A stretch of DNA of 64,000 nt from contig CALRPI020000018.1 in assembly GCA_943370025.1 (NCBI GenBank), positions 1 to 64,000 of the forward strand, given 5' to 3'. The stretch is from JAAUUE01 sp943370025 (GTDB lineage: Bacteria; Cyanobacteriota; Cyanobacteriia; Cyanobacteriales; JAAUUE01). Shown piece by piece: positions 24,142-32,790 of this stretch. Each line of letters starts with the position of its first letter. Within the stretch, counting starts at the first letter, position 1. The position numbers and the translations under genes were made by a program. The notes beneath the pieces are model-generated. The model searched no databases. It had not been told where the DNA came from and saw only the letters and a program-made list of their open reading frames with translations.

Positions 24142-26730
24142 CTATTTACTTAATTGTATTTGCTGTTTTACTTGTAAAGCTACTTGAGCTTGGACAAACG
24201 GACTATAGATGGGTATCTCCGAATTAATACTCTCAAAACTAGCAGTTAAAGCATAAGGTACTTGAGTAGTCGGATCGTTATTCCAGCCTTTATGAGCTAC
24301 AACTGCTATGCAGAAAGCATCACGCAAATCAAAGGATTTTACAATTGCCCAATCTTTCTGGACTGTTCCATTTCCTCTAGATGTATTCTTAACACGACTC
24401 CCATGATTTTTGTTTTTTCCAAGAGTCCAGTCAAATAAACCTGAGCCATCTTCTTGTTCTTCAGAAGCCTCATATTTATCAAGAATTTTTTTTAGAAATT
24501 TATCTGGAGATTCTCCTTTTTGACTGCATTCCCAATGTAACCAAGTAGATAAATATTTGCGTTTACTACGCCTTGTTCGGCGTGGCTCAGCTTTGTAGGC
24601 AAGTGTAATTTCAACCAGAATATCAAAATCCTCTGCTGGTGATTGCAAAGCTTCAGGAATTACTACTTGATAGATATCTGCTTGTTTAGCTTTGATGTAA
24701 GTATCACCACTAGTAATTAATGTCACACGATTAGGAGCATTACCAATTGCGCGATCAAGATTAGGTAAACCGTAGCCCATCATCCGAATAATTGGTGAGA
24801 GGTCTGATTCATTGTTTGTCCATGTAGGCAATCTTGCTGATTGAACAATCAAGGCTTTATAAAGCAAACAGCTTTCCTGTGGAAAATTAGCAGCTAATGC
24901 GGCGGCAATATAGGTAACTTTAGATGCTGCAAACGATGTCCCCACAGCGTCTGATGAGATCGCTGGTGTTCCGCCCATTGTTGTCCTCACTAGTTCAGGA
25001 CAAACCTCGTTATTAGTTGTAAAACTAGGTGGATCGCCTTCATCTTTAATAAAGTCACCACCATATTCCACAACTTCTGGTTTAATCGAATCCCAGATAC
25101 CATAACCAGTGCAAGAAAATGATGATGGATGATCTTTAGATGCAATTGAAGTTAGTGGTGGTTGATGATAAGTAATATGAGCAATTGAGCCAACTGTAAG
25201 GGCTTGAAAACTTTGAGCAGGATCGGCAACACGAGATGACTTTTCTAACAAATAACTTGGATATGGACAGTCATCTTGAAAATGCTCTGTGAGTGTTTTT
25301 CGAGTTATGCTAAGCCCTAAGCCACGATTTAATGATAGATTTCCAGCAGAAACAACAAAAAGAATATCATTTAGCCAGCAAAGGTTATCTATTTCCGCAG
25401 CCCAAGCACTCATATAAGTTGTTCGACAAGGACTAGAGCTATTAATGGAATGATTAAAGATACGAGTACCTCTTTGGTGATAGAAGTCTACAATTTTTTT
25501 AAGGACTTCAGGCATATAGAGATTTAATCTACAATCACCTCCTAATACCCTAGCATTTTGAAGCCAGCAGATTGCTGATTGACTAGCTTTAGGAATTCCT
25601 TGAGGGTATAAAATTGCTCCTGCAACTCTTGTCCCATGCCCTCCACCTTTTACATAATCTGCCGTTAGATCTATCTCATGAGGAACCCAAGATCGTGAAT
25701 TATTGCTATCCATAGCAACACGTAATAAAGGATGGCTTTCTTGAATACCGCTATCGATAATGCAGACTTTTGGGGCTATTGGCGATGGAGGTTCAAGAGT
25801 AAAAGCAGATTCCTGAATACTTGAAGTCCGATTAGCTAAGATTTCTGAAATTTGATCGGGTTCACTAATTTCAAAAACATATGGATAGTTAGTTGCTAAA
25901 TCTTTTAAAGCTTTGCCAGAGATTTCAACGCGACAGGAGAAACTATCTGGTAAAAGAGCAAGGCGAGAACGATCATCATATGAGGCTTCTTGTAAAATAG
26001 TTCCGCTAATGTCTGAGATAAATTTTTCAAATTCTAATTGTCTGTTCCACTGTAGATCATCCCATTCTTGGAGAGTCTGATCACGTTTGTCAGTCCATTT
26101 AGCAACTCTAAGTGCATATTTTGCAGAATCTTCATTTTCGTTTTGAGAAGGATGTAGAGAAAATTTTGGATTTAGTCCGACACAAGCAATACTGACATCA
26201 ACTGTATAAATTTGATCGTCTAGAATTTGATCCCATCGCTTAAGCAGATCGGGAGATAAAATATATTCCAAACGTTTAAAATTGCCTTCAAGAATTTCCC
26301 ATATTTCAGCAACTTTGCCACCACCATATTGTTCAAAAATAAATTTTTCAATTTTTTGTTGCAATTTAGTTAACTCAGCATCAGTATCAGCCGCCGTACC
26401 AAGGATGTAACCATCCTCAATCTCTAGGATAACCTCAATTCCAAAGCTTTTGAGATCGTCTGCATCAAATGATTTGGGATCTATTTTTAATATAAATGAT
26501 GGAATATTGGGAATTTCTGGCAACCCTTCTTGCTGACGTTCTTCAAATCTAGTTTTCCAATCACTCATAATTGTGAACACAGAAGACTGGAGCCTGCGAC
26601 CATGATTACCTGCATCCCCATGATTGTTAGTAGAACGGCTTGATCGTCGAGGTGGAGTTCCAGAACGGGCAAAATCTGTAAGTGTGAGTCTTAATGGAAT
26701 ATGCTTAAACTGTTGAGAGCTATCAGACAT
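24142..26730 (-). CDS. Subtilisin-like S8 protease (IetS-like)
   Basis: 862 aa, no signal peptide, so cytosolic. The catalytic triad is visible: Asp326 (VCIIDSGIQ), His365 (GGGHGTRVAG) and Ser599 (VGTSFAAS), with the oxyanion Asn in VVSAGN. About 300 residues precede the protease domain, starting FKHIPLRLTLTDFARSGTPP, and about 220 follow. It overlaps an AAA+ ATPase gene by 8 bp. This two-gene layout and N-terminal style match IetAS, known for plasmid stability and anti-phage activity, where the protease is the toxic effector. The function here is inferred from that resemblance. Confidence 0.85.
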   Translation of the reverse strand: MSDSSQQFKHIPLRLTLTDFARSGTPPRRSSRSTNNHGDAGNHGRRLQSSVFTIMSDWKTRFEERQQEGLPEIPNIPSFILKIDPKSFDADDLKSFGIEVILEIEDGYILGTAADTDAELTKLQQKIEKFIFEQYGGGKVAEIWEILEGNFKRLEYILSPDLLKRWDQILDDQIYTVDVSIACVGLNPKFSLHPSQNENEDSAKYALRVAKWTDKRDQTLQEWDDLQWNRQLEFEKFISDISGTILQEASYDDRSRLALLPDSFSCRVEISGKALKDLATNYPYVFEISEPDQISEILANRTSSIQESAFTLEPPSPIAPKVCIIDSGIQESHPLLRVAMDSNNSRSWVPHEIDLTADYVKGGGHGTRVAGAILYPQGIPKASQSAICWLQNARVLGGDCRLNLYMPEVLKKIVDFYHQRGTRIFNHSINSSSPCRTTYMSAWAAEIDNLCWLNDILFVVSAGNLSLNRGLGLSITRKTLTEHFQDDCPYPSYLLEKSSRVADPAQSFQALTVGSIAHITYHQPPLTSIASKDHPSSFSCTGYGIWDSIKPEVVEYGGDFIKDEGDPPSFTTNNEVCPELVRTTMGGTPAISSDAVGTSFAASKVTYIAAALAANFPQESCLLYKALIVQSARLPTWTNNESDLSPIIRMMGYGLPNLDRAIGNAPNRVTLITSGDTYIKAKQADIYQVVIPEALQSPAEDFDILVEITLAYKAEPRRTRRSKRKYLSTWLHWECSQKGESPDKFLKKILDKYEASEEQEDGSGLFDWTLGKNKNHGSRVKNTSRGNGTVQKDWAIVKSFDLRDAFCIAVVAHKGWNNDPTTQVPYALTASFESINSEIPIYSPFVQAQVALQVKQQIQLSK

Positions 26731-27769
26731 GAGCAGTTACAATATCCTGTATTGATTCTTCTAAATGTTCTTGAATAACAAGCTCTTCTCGATCTAGAAT
26801 TGCCCGTTTGGCTGCATCTTGAGCAACTCGCACAACCTGAGCCGCCGAGAAACCATTCATTTTTTGTACAATTAAGTTCCAATCAATTGAACCAACTGCA
26901 ACAGAACATAAAGTTTGCTTTAATATTGCCCTAACTTCTAATTCTGTTGGCTTTGGCACTTCAATAGCATCGTCAAATCTTCGCCACACGGCTTCATCTA
27001 AGAACTTAGTTAAGTTAGTAGCAGCTACCAGTAAACCATTTGAAACTTCATATTCATCAAGGAGTTGTAGAAAAGTATTAACTACACGTTTTATTTCACC
27101 AACCTCCTGATTATCCTCACGCGACTTGGCAAGAGCATCACATTCATCAATGAAGAGTAAACAAGGAGTTGCCGCCGCAGTTTCAAAGACTTCACGTAAA
27201 TTTGTAGCAGTTTCGCCTAAAAAGGAAGATACCATTGCATCAAAACGAATTTTAATCAAAGTTAAGCCCGTATTCCAAGCAATTCTCTCTGCTCCCATAG
27301 TCTTACCGCAGCCAGGGGAACCGTAAAGTAATATTTTTTGGCGATAACGCAAACCATGATGAGCAAGGCGATCACGAGCAGCATATTCCCGTTCGATCCG
27401 ACGAAATCTAGTTTCCATAGCATCGGAAAGAACCATGTGATGCCGTAAGCGATCGCGAGGAACAGTAACAATAAAAGGGTGATTGAATCGGTGTTTACTT
27501 GATAATAGAGTTAATGAGCGAGGATCAGAATTTTTAGGTACTGCAAAATTAGAAGTTGATAAACTTCTGCCATCATGATCTATTCCCGATGAAGTTTCTA
27601 ACTTGCTAAGATGATTACTTTTTTGAACAATGTTTTCAAGCTGTTCAGCAAGATTAGTATGCCCTTGCTTCCGTTCTTCTTCAACAACTATAGACAACAT
27701 ACCTTGTATTGCCTGCGAATCTTGGCTGGCAACAGCTCGAAATAATCGCTTGAGTACATCTCCTTTCAT
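26723..27769 (-). CDS. AAA+ ATPase (IetA-like)
   Basis: 348 aa. The N-terminal ~65 residues (LKRLFRAVASQDSQAIQGML, EEERKQGHTNLAEQLE) resemble the leading helical region of IetA. The AAA+ module has Walker A YGSPGCGKTMGAE, Walker B CLLFIDECDALAKS, sensor 1 LLVAATNLT and an arginine-rich WRRFDDAIEVP. It probably controls the adjacent S8 protease, as antitoxin or sensor, by analogy with IetAS. Translation is coupled to the protease gene by an 8-bp overlap. Confidence 0.85.
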   Translation of the reverse strand: MKGDVLKRLFRAVASQDSQAIQGMLSIVVEEERKQGHTNLAEQLENIVQKSNHLSKLETSSGIDHDGRSLSTSNFAVPKNSDPRSLTLLSSKHRFNHPFIVTVPRDRLRHHMVLSDAMETRFRRIEREYAARDRLAHHGLRYRQKILLYGSPGCGKTMGAERIAWNTGLTLIKIRFDAMVSSFLGETATNLREVFETAAATPCLLFIDECDALAKSREDNQEVGEIKRVVNTFLQLLDEYEVSNGLLVAATNLTKFLDEAVWRRFDDAIEVPKPTELEVRAILKQTLCSVAVGSIDWNLIVQKMNGFSAAQVVRVAQDAAKRAILDREELVIQEHLEESIQDIVTAHV

Positions 27770-28000
27770 ATTGAAACCTTTCTATTGTCTATAGATATCT
27801 AACCCTAGGATATCTTATGTCTCCTGAAAACTTAGAGAAACTTTACGAAACAAGAAGATTACATCTCTATCAAATATTTCTGGCATCTGACCCATACAAA
27901 AAACAGAGCTTTTTTGTAACAAAACATTAAGCAAAATGGTATAACTGAGTTGGGAAGAGGCATTGCCCCGAAATTTATTTACCCATTCATTGGGAATACG

Positions 28001-28033
28001 AAAGATGTCCCGCGCGATGCGCGGGACATCTTT
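28001..28033 (+). promoter_or_regulatory. Hairpin in front of psbQ
   Basis: Perfect 15-bp stem, 3-nt loop, core CCCGCGCGATGCGCGGG, ending 30 bp before the psbQ start codon. It shares the CGCGC-NAT-GCGCG centre with the urtA-urtB hairpin but not the flanks. It may be a leader structure or a dispersed element. Confidence 0.55.
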
Positions 28034-28063
28034 AACAAATTAATGATTAACTCCAACGCAATT

Positions 28064-28510
28064 ATGAAAAATTATCGATCGATCCTCAGTGTATTTTTTG
28101 CTCTAGTTACCGTCTTCCTCGTTAGTTGCAGCAGCCCTGTCGCCACAACACCTCCAGCTTTCAATCCCACCCAAATGGAACAAGCTCAACGCTATACCAC
28201 AGTCCTTCAGGGCATCCGCGATCGCTTCCCAATGTTGGCTGAGGCGATCGCCACAAAAAACTGGGTAGACGTGGGAACCATTATTCATGGACCTCTCGGC
28301 GAACTTCGCCAAAAAACTGGTTACGCCATTCGGAATATTTTGCCCAAAACCGAAACAGCCGCCGCCAATAAGATTGCCGATAAAATATTTGTCAGCCTAG
28401 AAGCGATCAACAAAGCAGCAGAGGCAAATAATCTCCCGGCTGCCAAAAAGAACTATCAAGAAGCGGTGAAGTATTTTGATGAGTTCTTGCAACTGCTAGC
28501 CAATCAATAA
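28064..28510 (+). CDS. psbQ: PsbQ-like photosystem II lipoprotein (CyanoQ)
   Basis: 148 aa. A signal peptide with lipobox FLVSCSS (Cys21) anchors the protein in the thylakoid lumen. The mature part is a four-helix bundle typical of CyanoQ: NWVDVGTIIHGPLGELRQK, and KKNYQEAVKYFDEFLQLL at the end. It stabilises the oxygen-evolving side of photosystem II. The start chosen (MKNYRSILSVFF) gives a proper signal peptide. The longer open frame upstream would contain the hairpin and is unlikely to be translated. Confidence 0.9.
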   Translation: MKNYRSILSVFFALVTVFLVSCSSPVATTPPAFNPTQMEQAQRYTTVLQGIRDRFPMLAEAIATKNWVDVGTIIHGPLGELRQKTGYAIRNILPKTETAAANKIADKIFVSLEAINKAAEANNLPAAKKNYQEAVKYFDEFLQLLANQ

Positions 28511-28539
28511 GATAGCTAGCTGGTAAACTATTGAACTGC

Positions 28540-28632
28540 GATCCCCCCTGCCCCCCTTAAAAAGGGGGGGAATATTCAAAATCCCCCTTTTTCTAGCGAA
28601 GTGGTGCGTTAGCACGGGGATTTAGGGGGATC
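28540..28632. repeat. GATCCCCC...GGGGGATC dispersed element
   Basis: 93-bp element with GATCCCCC ends, CCCCTTAAAAAGGGG hairpins and a central GCGAAGTGGTGCGTTAGCAC. It is the full-length form of an element also seen nested at 14009-14083 and as shorter copies at 44985 and 62143. Here it separates psbQ from the convergent hydrolase gene and could terminate both. Confidence 0.6.
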
Positions 28633-28634
28633 AA

Positions 28635-29531
28635 CTACAAGATTGCTAAGAATTGGCGAATTAAACCAGTGGTTACGGCTGGCAGTTCCAACTGGGGAGT
28701 CAGCCCCACATCGGCAATGATCTGAAAAGCCTTAATTGCCGTGGGGTTGAGGGCGGCTAGGCGCTTACCAATTTCTGGGGCAGTGAATTGAGATTTATTG
28801 CCCCAGATAATCCCCGTGGGGGTGGTGAGTTGGGGGACATAGCGTGCCAAGTCAAAACACAGATCGCCCCGGACAAAAGACAAAGCCGCATACTCTCCAT
28901 GAGGTTGTTGAGCAGAAGCGAGATATGCCTCGATAATTTCTGGAAACACCCGGCTAGCTTGGGCAAACTGCCGAGTCGTCAGGAAATTATTAATCCCATC
29001 TTTTGTGGCAATGCCCAAACTGTAGAGGAACTTGTCAATCACCGGAGTGCTGATAATTTGGGCAAAGACACTCCGGGAATAATCTGTGCCAAAATCCGAC
29101 AAGCCCGAAGGTGTGGTTAGGATCAAAGATTTGAAGAGGTCGGGACGATCGATCGCACAACGCACAGTGATAGCCCCGACCAAGGAAGAGGCAATCACCG
29201 TCGTCGCCCCAGTACAGGTAGCCTCTAGAAATTCAATGATGGTCTTGGTGTAATCTTCTACTTGATAGTTTCTCTCTGGGTGAGCCGATCGCCCCCAGCC
29301 AATTAGATCCGGTGCCAAAATCCGATACTCTGTGGCAAAAGCTGGATAAACCTTCGACCATTCGTAGGCAGAAGAGCCGCCCCCAAAGCCATGTAAGAAT
29401 ACCAGAGTCGGTAGGTGGGAGTTGTCCTGATTTTCTGCCTCTACCCAAGGAACAGCGGTGGCTGTGTAGTAGACCATTTTGCCGAGGGAGGTAGCGATCG
29501 ATTTAGCTGTAAAGCCGGGCGGTTCAATCAT
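28635..29531 (-). CDS. Alpha/beta-fold hydrolase-like protein
   Basis: 298 aa. Alpha/beta hydrolase features: oxyanion HGFGGGSSAYEW, then LAPDLIGWGRSAHPE. The nucleophile elbow is TVIASSLVGAI, keeping Ser but with Ala-Ser in place of the usual first Gly position. Where the catalytic His is normally found (GH-x-P-x-x-E-x-P) the sequence is VGLTPQLELP, without histidine. It may have altered chemistry or be a binding protein. Substrate unknown. No signal peptide. Confidence 0.8.
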   Translation of the reverse strand: MIEPPGFTAKSIATSLGKMVYYTATAVPWVEAENQDNSHLPTLVFLHGFGGGSSAYEWSKVYPAFATEYRILAPDLIGWGRSAHPERNYQVEDYTKTIIEFLEATCTGATTVIASSLVGAITVRCAIDRPDLFKSLILTTPSGLSDFGTDYSRSVFAQIISTPVIDKFLYSLGIATKDGINNFLTTRQFAQASRVFPEIIEAYLASAQQPHGEYAALSFVRGDLCFDLARYVPQLTTPTGIIWGNKSQFTAPEIGKRLAALNPTAIKAFQIIADVGLTPQLELPAVTTGLIRQFLAIL

Positions 29532-29640
29532 AAATATTGAGATAGGAAGAATAGAGATTAAGAACTTTTAGGGAGAGAATAAGTCTTAGAGGCTAGAGTT
29601 ATGTTTTCTGCTTCCATCGGTCACAGAAAATCAGCCATCC

Positions 29641-29665
29641 TAGCCACTTTATAAATGGACTCTTA
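29641..29665. repeat. TAGCCACTTTATAAAT repeat, third copy
   Basis: 25-bp copy of the motif at 3436-3460 and 10640-10664, differing at two positions. It lies 70 bp before the DUF1800 gene. The central TTTATAAA is palindromic. Confidence 0.5.
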
Positions 29666-29734
29666 GCAACAGATACAGCCATCCTAACCGATCCCTAGAA
29701 GAGTTGGGTCGGACTTAGTACAACATCACTAGCC

Positions 29735-31225
29735 ATGAAACCAAAATATTTGTATTGGGGACTACTCCTAATCCTGTGGCTGGGATTCGCCATGCCAGCT
29801 TTGGCAGCAGAGACAGCCGAACCTCATCTCTTGCATACGATTAATCGCCTCAGCTACGGCTTGCGTCCCGGAGAACTGGAGCAAATCAAGACCCTAGGGA
29901 TCGATCGCTATCTCCAGAGCCAACTCCAGCCAGAAACCATCCCGGAAAACCCCACCCTCCTCAACCAGCTCAATCAGCTCGAAACCCTCAACAGATCCCC
30001 GGCTCAACTCTACCGAGATACCCGCCCCCAGAACTCCCCTGGGCGCAGACCCACCCCAGCGGAGCAGAACGCAGCAAGGGAAAAGGAAAATCAGATCCTC
30101 AACCAAGCCATAATTGCCCGGTTACTGAGGGCAAATAGTAGTAACCGCCAACTCCAAGAAGTATTAACTAACTTTTGGTTTAACCATTTCAATGTCTTTG
30201 CCAATAAATCCCTGACGACTATCTGGACAGGAGATTATGAACAGCAGGCAATTCGTCCCCACGTCCTCGGCAAATTTCGCCAATTACTAGGCGCCACCGC
30301 CCATCATCCCGCCATGCTGTTCTATCTTGATAACTGGCAAAATTCAGCCCCCAATCCGGCGGCAAGGGGCAGGTTTCAGGGCTTGAATGAAAACTATGCT
30401 AGGGAGCTTATGGAGCTGCACACCCTAGGAGTGGACAGTGGCTATAGCCAAGCCGATGTAATTACCCTCGCGAAAATCTTTACAGGCTGGGGATTTCCTC
30501 CTAGGGGACAGAATAGGGAGCGGAGCAGTGAAGAGTACGGATTTTATTTTGACCCTCAGCGGCACGATCGCAGTGATAAGGTATTTCTGGGGCAGAGTAT
30601 TGCTGGCGGTGGCATAGAAGAAGGAGAGAAAGCCCTAGATATTTTGGCAAAACATCCGGCAACAGCTCGTCATCTGAGCTATAAGTTGGCGCAATATTTT
30701 GTCGCTGATGAACCGCCAGAGAGTTTGGTCGATCGCTTGGCGAAGAATTTTCTGGAAACCGACGGAGACCTTGGTCAATTGACAGCCACCCTGATCCGTA
30801 GCCCAGAGTTTAATGATCCTCAGTTCTATCGGCAAAAGTTTAAAACTCCCTACGAGTATGTGATTTCGGTGACCAGATCGCTGGGAGTGACTACCGGCAA
30901 TTGGCAAGTTTTGCGGGGATTCCTCGCCCAGATGGGAATGCCCGTCTATGGCTGCCTCACCCCCGACGGCTATCGACAAACCCAAGCGGCTTGGCTAAAC
31001 CCCGATGCCATCACCCGGCGGATTAATTTTGCCACGGTTTTCACGAGGGGTCGATCGCCCTTGTTGCCTGAGAATGCCTCTTCTCCGGTAGCAGTGGATG
31101 CCACCCGCTTGGCGAATACCTTGGGAAATAATTTCTCTAGTCAAACCCAAGCGGCGATCGCCGCCAGTCCTCCAGCCCTCAGAGCAGCACTCCTACTAGG
31201 CAGTCCAGAATTTATGTATCGCTAA
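29735..31225 (+). CDS. DUF1800 family protein
   Basis: 496 aa. Signal peptide MKPKYLYWGLLLILWLGFAM ending at ALAAE. The body matches DUF1800: HTINRLSYGLRPGELEQIKT, the LREVLTNFWFNHFNVF-type block (QEVLTNFWFNHFNVFANK) and ENYARELMELHTLGVDSGYS. The family is exported, of unknown function, and is regularly found next to DUF1501 genes, as here, with 27 bp between them. The pair may process or bind polysaccharide or lipid outside the cytoplasm, but this is not established. Confidence 0.85.
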   Translation: MKPKYLYWGLLLILWLGFAMPALAAETAEPHLLHTINRLSYGLRPGELEQIKTLGIDRYLQSQLQPETIPENPTLLNQLNQLETLNRSPAQLYRDTRPQNSPGRRPTPAEQNAAREKENQILNQAIIARLLRANSSNRQLQEVLTNFWFNHFNVFANKSLTTIWTGDYEQQAIRPHVLGKFRQLLGATAHHPAMLFYLDNWQNSAPNPAARGRFQGLNENYARELMELHTLGVDSGYSQADVITLAKIFTGWGFPPRGQNRERSSEEYGFYFDPQRHDRSDKVFLGQSIAGGGIEEGEKALDILAKHPATARHLSYKLAQYFVADEPPESLVDRLAKNFLETDGDLGQLTATLIRSPEFNDPQFYRQKFKTPYEYVISVTRSLGVTTGNWQVLRGFLAQMGMPVYGCLTPDGYRQTQAAWLNPDAITRRINFATVFTRGRSPLLPENASSPVAVDATRLANTLGNNFSSQTQAAIAASPPALRAALLLGSPEFMYR

Positions 31226-31252
31226 TGATTTTTTTACCTATCCACAAAAACT

Positions 31253-32512
31253 ATGCATAAACGTAAATTTCTTGCCGGATTATTTTCTACAGGAATGCTG
31301 CTGCCCCTAAGCTATCAATTTGGGCAGCAAATTTGGGTTGCTCAGGCTAATCAAGCCCCAGATAATCCTGACCCCAAACGCTTAATTGTCGTCTTTCTCC
31401 GGGGGGCAGTAGATGGGTTGAGTGTGGTGGTTCCCTATAGCGATCGCAACTACTATCAAGCTCGTCCAAATATTGCTATCCCTCACCCCGGCAGTGCTAA
31501 TGGAGGTTTAGATTTGGATGGAAATTTTGCCCTCCATCCCGCCCTGAGTTCTCTGCTACCCCTCTGGCAACAAAAAAGTTTGGCTTTTATTCATGCCTGT
31601 GGTTCTCCAGCAAATAGTCGATCGCACTTTGAAGCCCAAGACCAGATGGAAACGGCGAATCTTTCTCCCCGCAACTCCGAAGATGGCTGGATGAATCGAC
31701 TCTTAGCTGTGCTCCCCAACCGGACTCCCATTCAAGCCTTAAACCTCGGCTCCGTCACCCCACGAATTCTCCGAGGGCAGTTAGCTGTAGCTAGTCTCCC
31801 CAACGGGCGGAACTCCACCAGCCGGATTGCCCTAGACAATCCCCAAGTTGCCCAATACTTCGATCGCCTCTATGCCAATAATGCCAATAGTTCCCATCAC
31901 AGCACCATCACTCAGGCTTACCAAGAAGGCCGCCAAGCGCGTCAAGAAATCCGCAGTGCCCTAGAAGCAGAAATGCAGGCTGCCAACAATGGATCCCCAC
32001 TGCCGAATGGTTTTGCCAGCGATGCCCAACGGCTAGGTCGGCTAATGGGGCAAGATTCTAGCATTCAACTAGCCTTTGCAGCGTTGGGAGGCTGGGATAC
32101 CCACGTCAATCAAGGCAGTAGTCAAGGACAATTAGCCACTCGCCTGAAGAGTTTAGGAGATGGTTTAGCTGCCCTAGTCCAGAGTTTAGGCGATGTTTAT
32201 CAAGATACGGCGATCGTGGTGATTTCTGAATTTGGGCGCACTGTCAAAGAAAATGGCAATGGCGGCACCGACCACGGCCATGGCAATGTCTTTTGGCTGT
32301 TGGGCGGAGGAGTCCAAGGGGGCAAGATCGCCGGACAGTTTCCGGGGTTAGACCCCAGCCAGCTATTCCAAAACCGCGATTTGGCTGTGACTACAGATTT
32401 CCGGGAACTCCTCAGTCAAATTCTGCTCCAGCATCTAGGCTTAAACACAGAGGAAATTGCCCAAGTATTTCCTAGTTTTCAGTCTACAGGCTCTGGATTA
32501 AATTTATTTTAA
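31253..32512 (+). CDS. DUF1501 family protein
   Basis: 419 aa. N-terminal export signal (KRKFLAGLFSTGMLLPL), then the DUF1501 body related to the alkaline phosphatase/sulfatase superfamily: LIVVFLRGAVDGLSVVVPY, FALHPALSSLLPLW, GGWDTHVNQG and ISEFGRTVKENGNGGTDHGH with likely metal-binding Asp/His. It is probably a periplasmic hydrolase, with activity untested in the family. It follows DUF1800 as a two-gene operon. Confidence 0.85.
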   Translation: MHKRKFLAGLFSTGMLLPLSYQFGQQIWVAQANQAPDNPDPKRLIVVFLRGAVDGLSVVVPYSDRNYYQARPNIAIPHPGSANGGLDLDGNFALHPALSSLLPLWQQKSLAFIHACGSPANSRSHFEAQDQMETANLSPRNSEDGWMNRLLAVLPNRTPIQALNLGSVTPRILRGQLAVASLPNGRNSTSRIALDNPQVAQYFDRLYANNANSSHHSTITQAYQEGRQARQEIRSALEAEMQAANNGSPLPNGFASDAQRLGRLMGQDSSIQLAFAALGGWDTHVNQGSSQGQLATRLKSLGDGLAALVQSLGDVYQDTAIVVISEFGRTVKENGNGGTDHGHGNVFWLLGGGVQGGKIAGQFPGLDPSQLFQNRDLAVTTDFRELLSQILLQHLGLNTEEIAQVFPSFQSTGSGLNLF

Positions 32513-32615
32513 TGAGGATTTACTCATTGCCAACGAATTGTCGAGAGTTATTGATTTCTGCTTCAAGTGACGCTTTCTTGAGACTAATCAGGTGAGTTAT
32601 GCTAGAAGCGAATGA

Positions 32616-32720
32616 TACAGCAGCTTGAGAGTGGGTTGCTACAGCAACCCACTCTCAAGCCCAACATTGATAGGACTCTCAATATTTGTGGGGTGTCTCA
32701 TTTGAACGCAAAGTGCTGTA
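32616..32720. repeat. MITE-like element, family A copy 2
   Basis: 105 bp, ends TACAGCA and GTGCTGTA, with a perfect internal hairpin TTGAGAGTGGGTTGC...ACCCACTCTCAA. Roughly 80% identical to 40168-40276 in the opposite orientation. It lies between the DUF1501 and TPM genes. Confidence 0.7.
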
Positions 32721-32790
32721 AATTAATTCTCTGATAGGTGGCGATCGCCAAAATCAAAAAATAGCAAACATTAACCGGCTATTTATTTTT

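Noticed and set aside
27950..28063. N-terminal extension of PsbQ
   Set aside because: The open frame extends upstream through a perfect 15-bp hairpin, and using it would bury the lipoprotein signal peptide. The ATG at 28064 gives a proper lipobox at residue 21.
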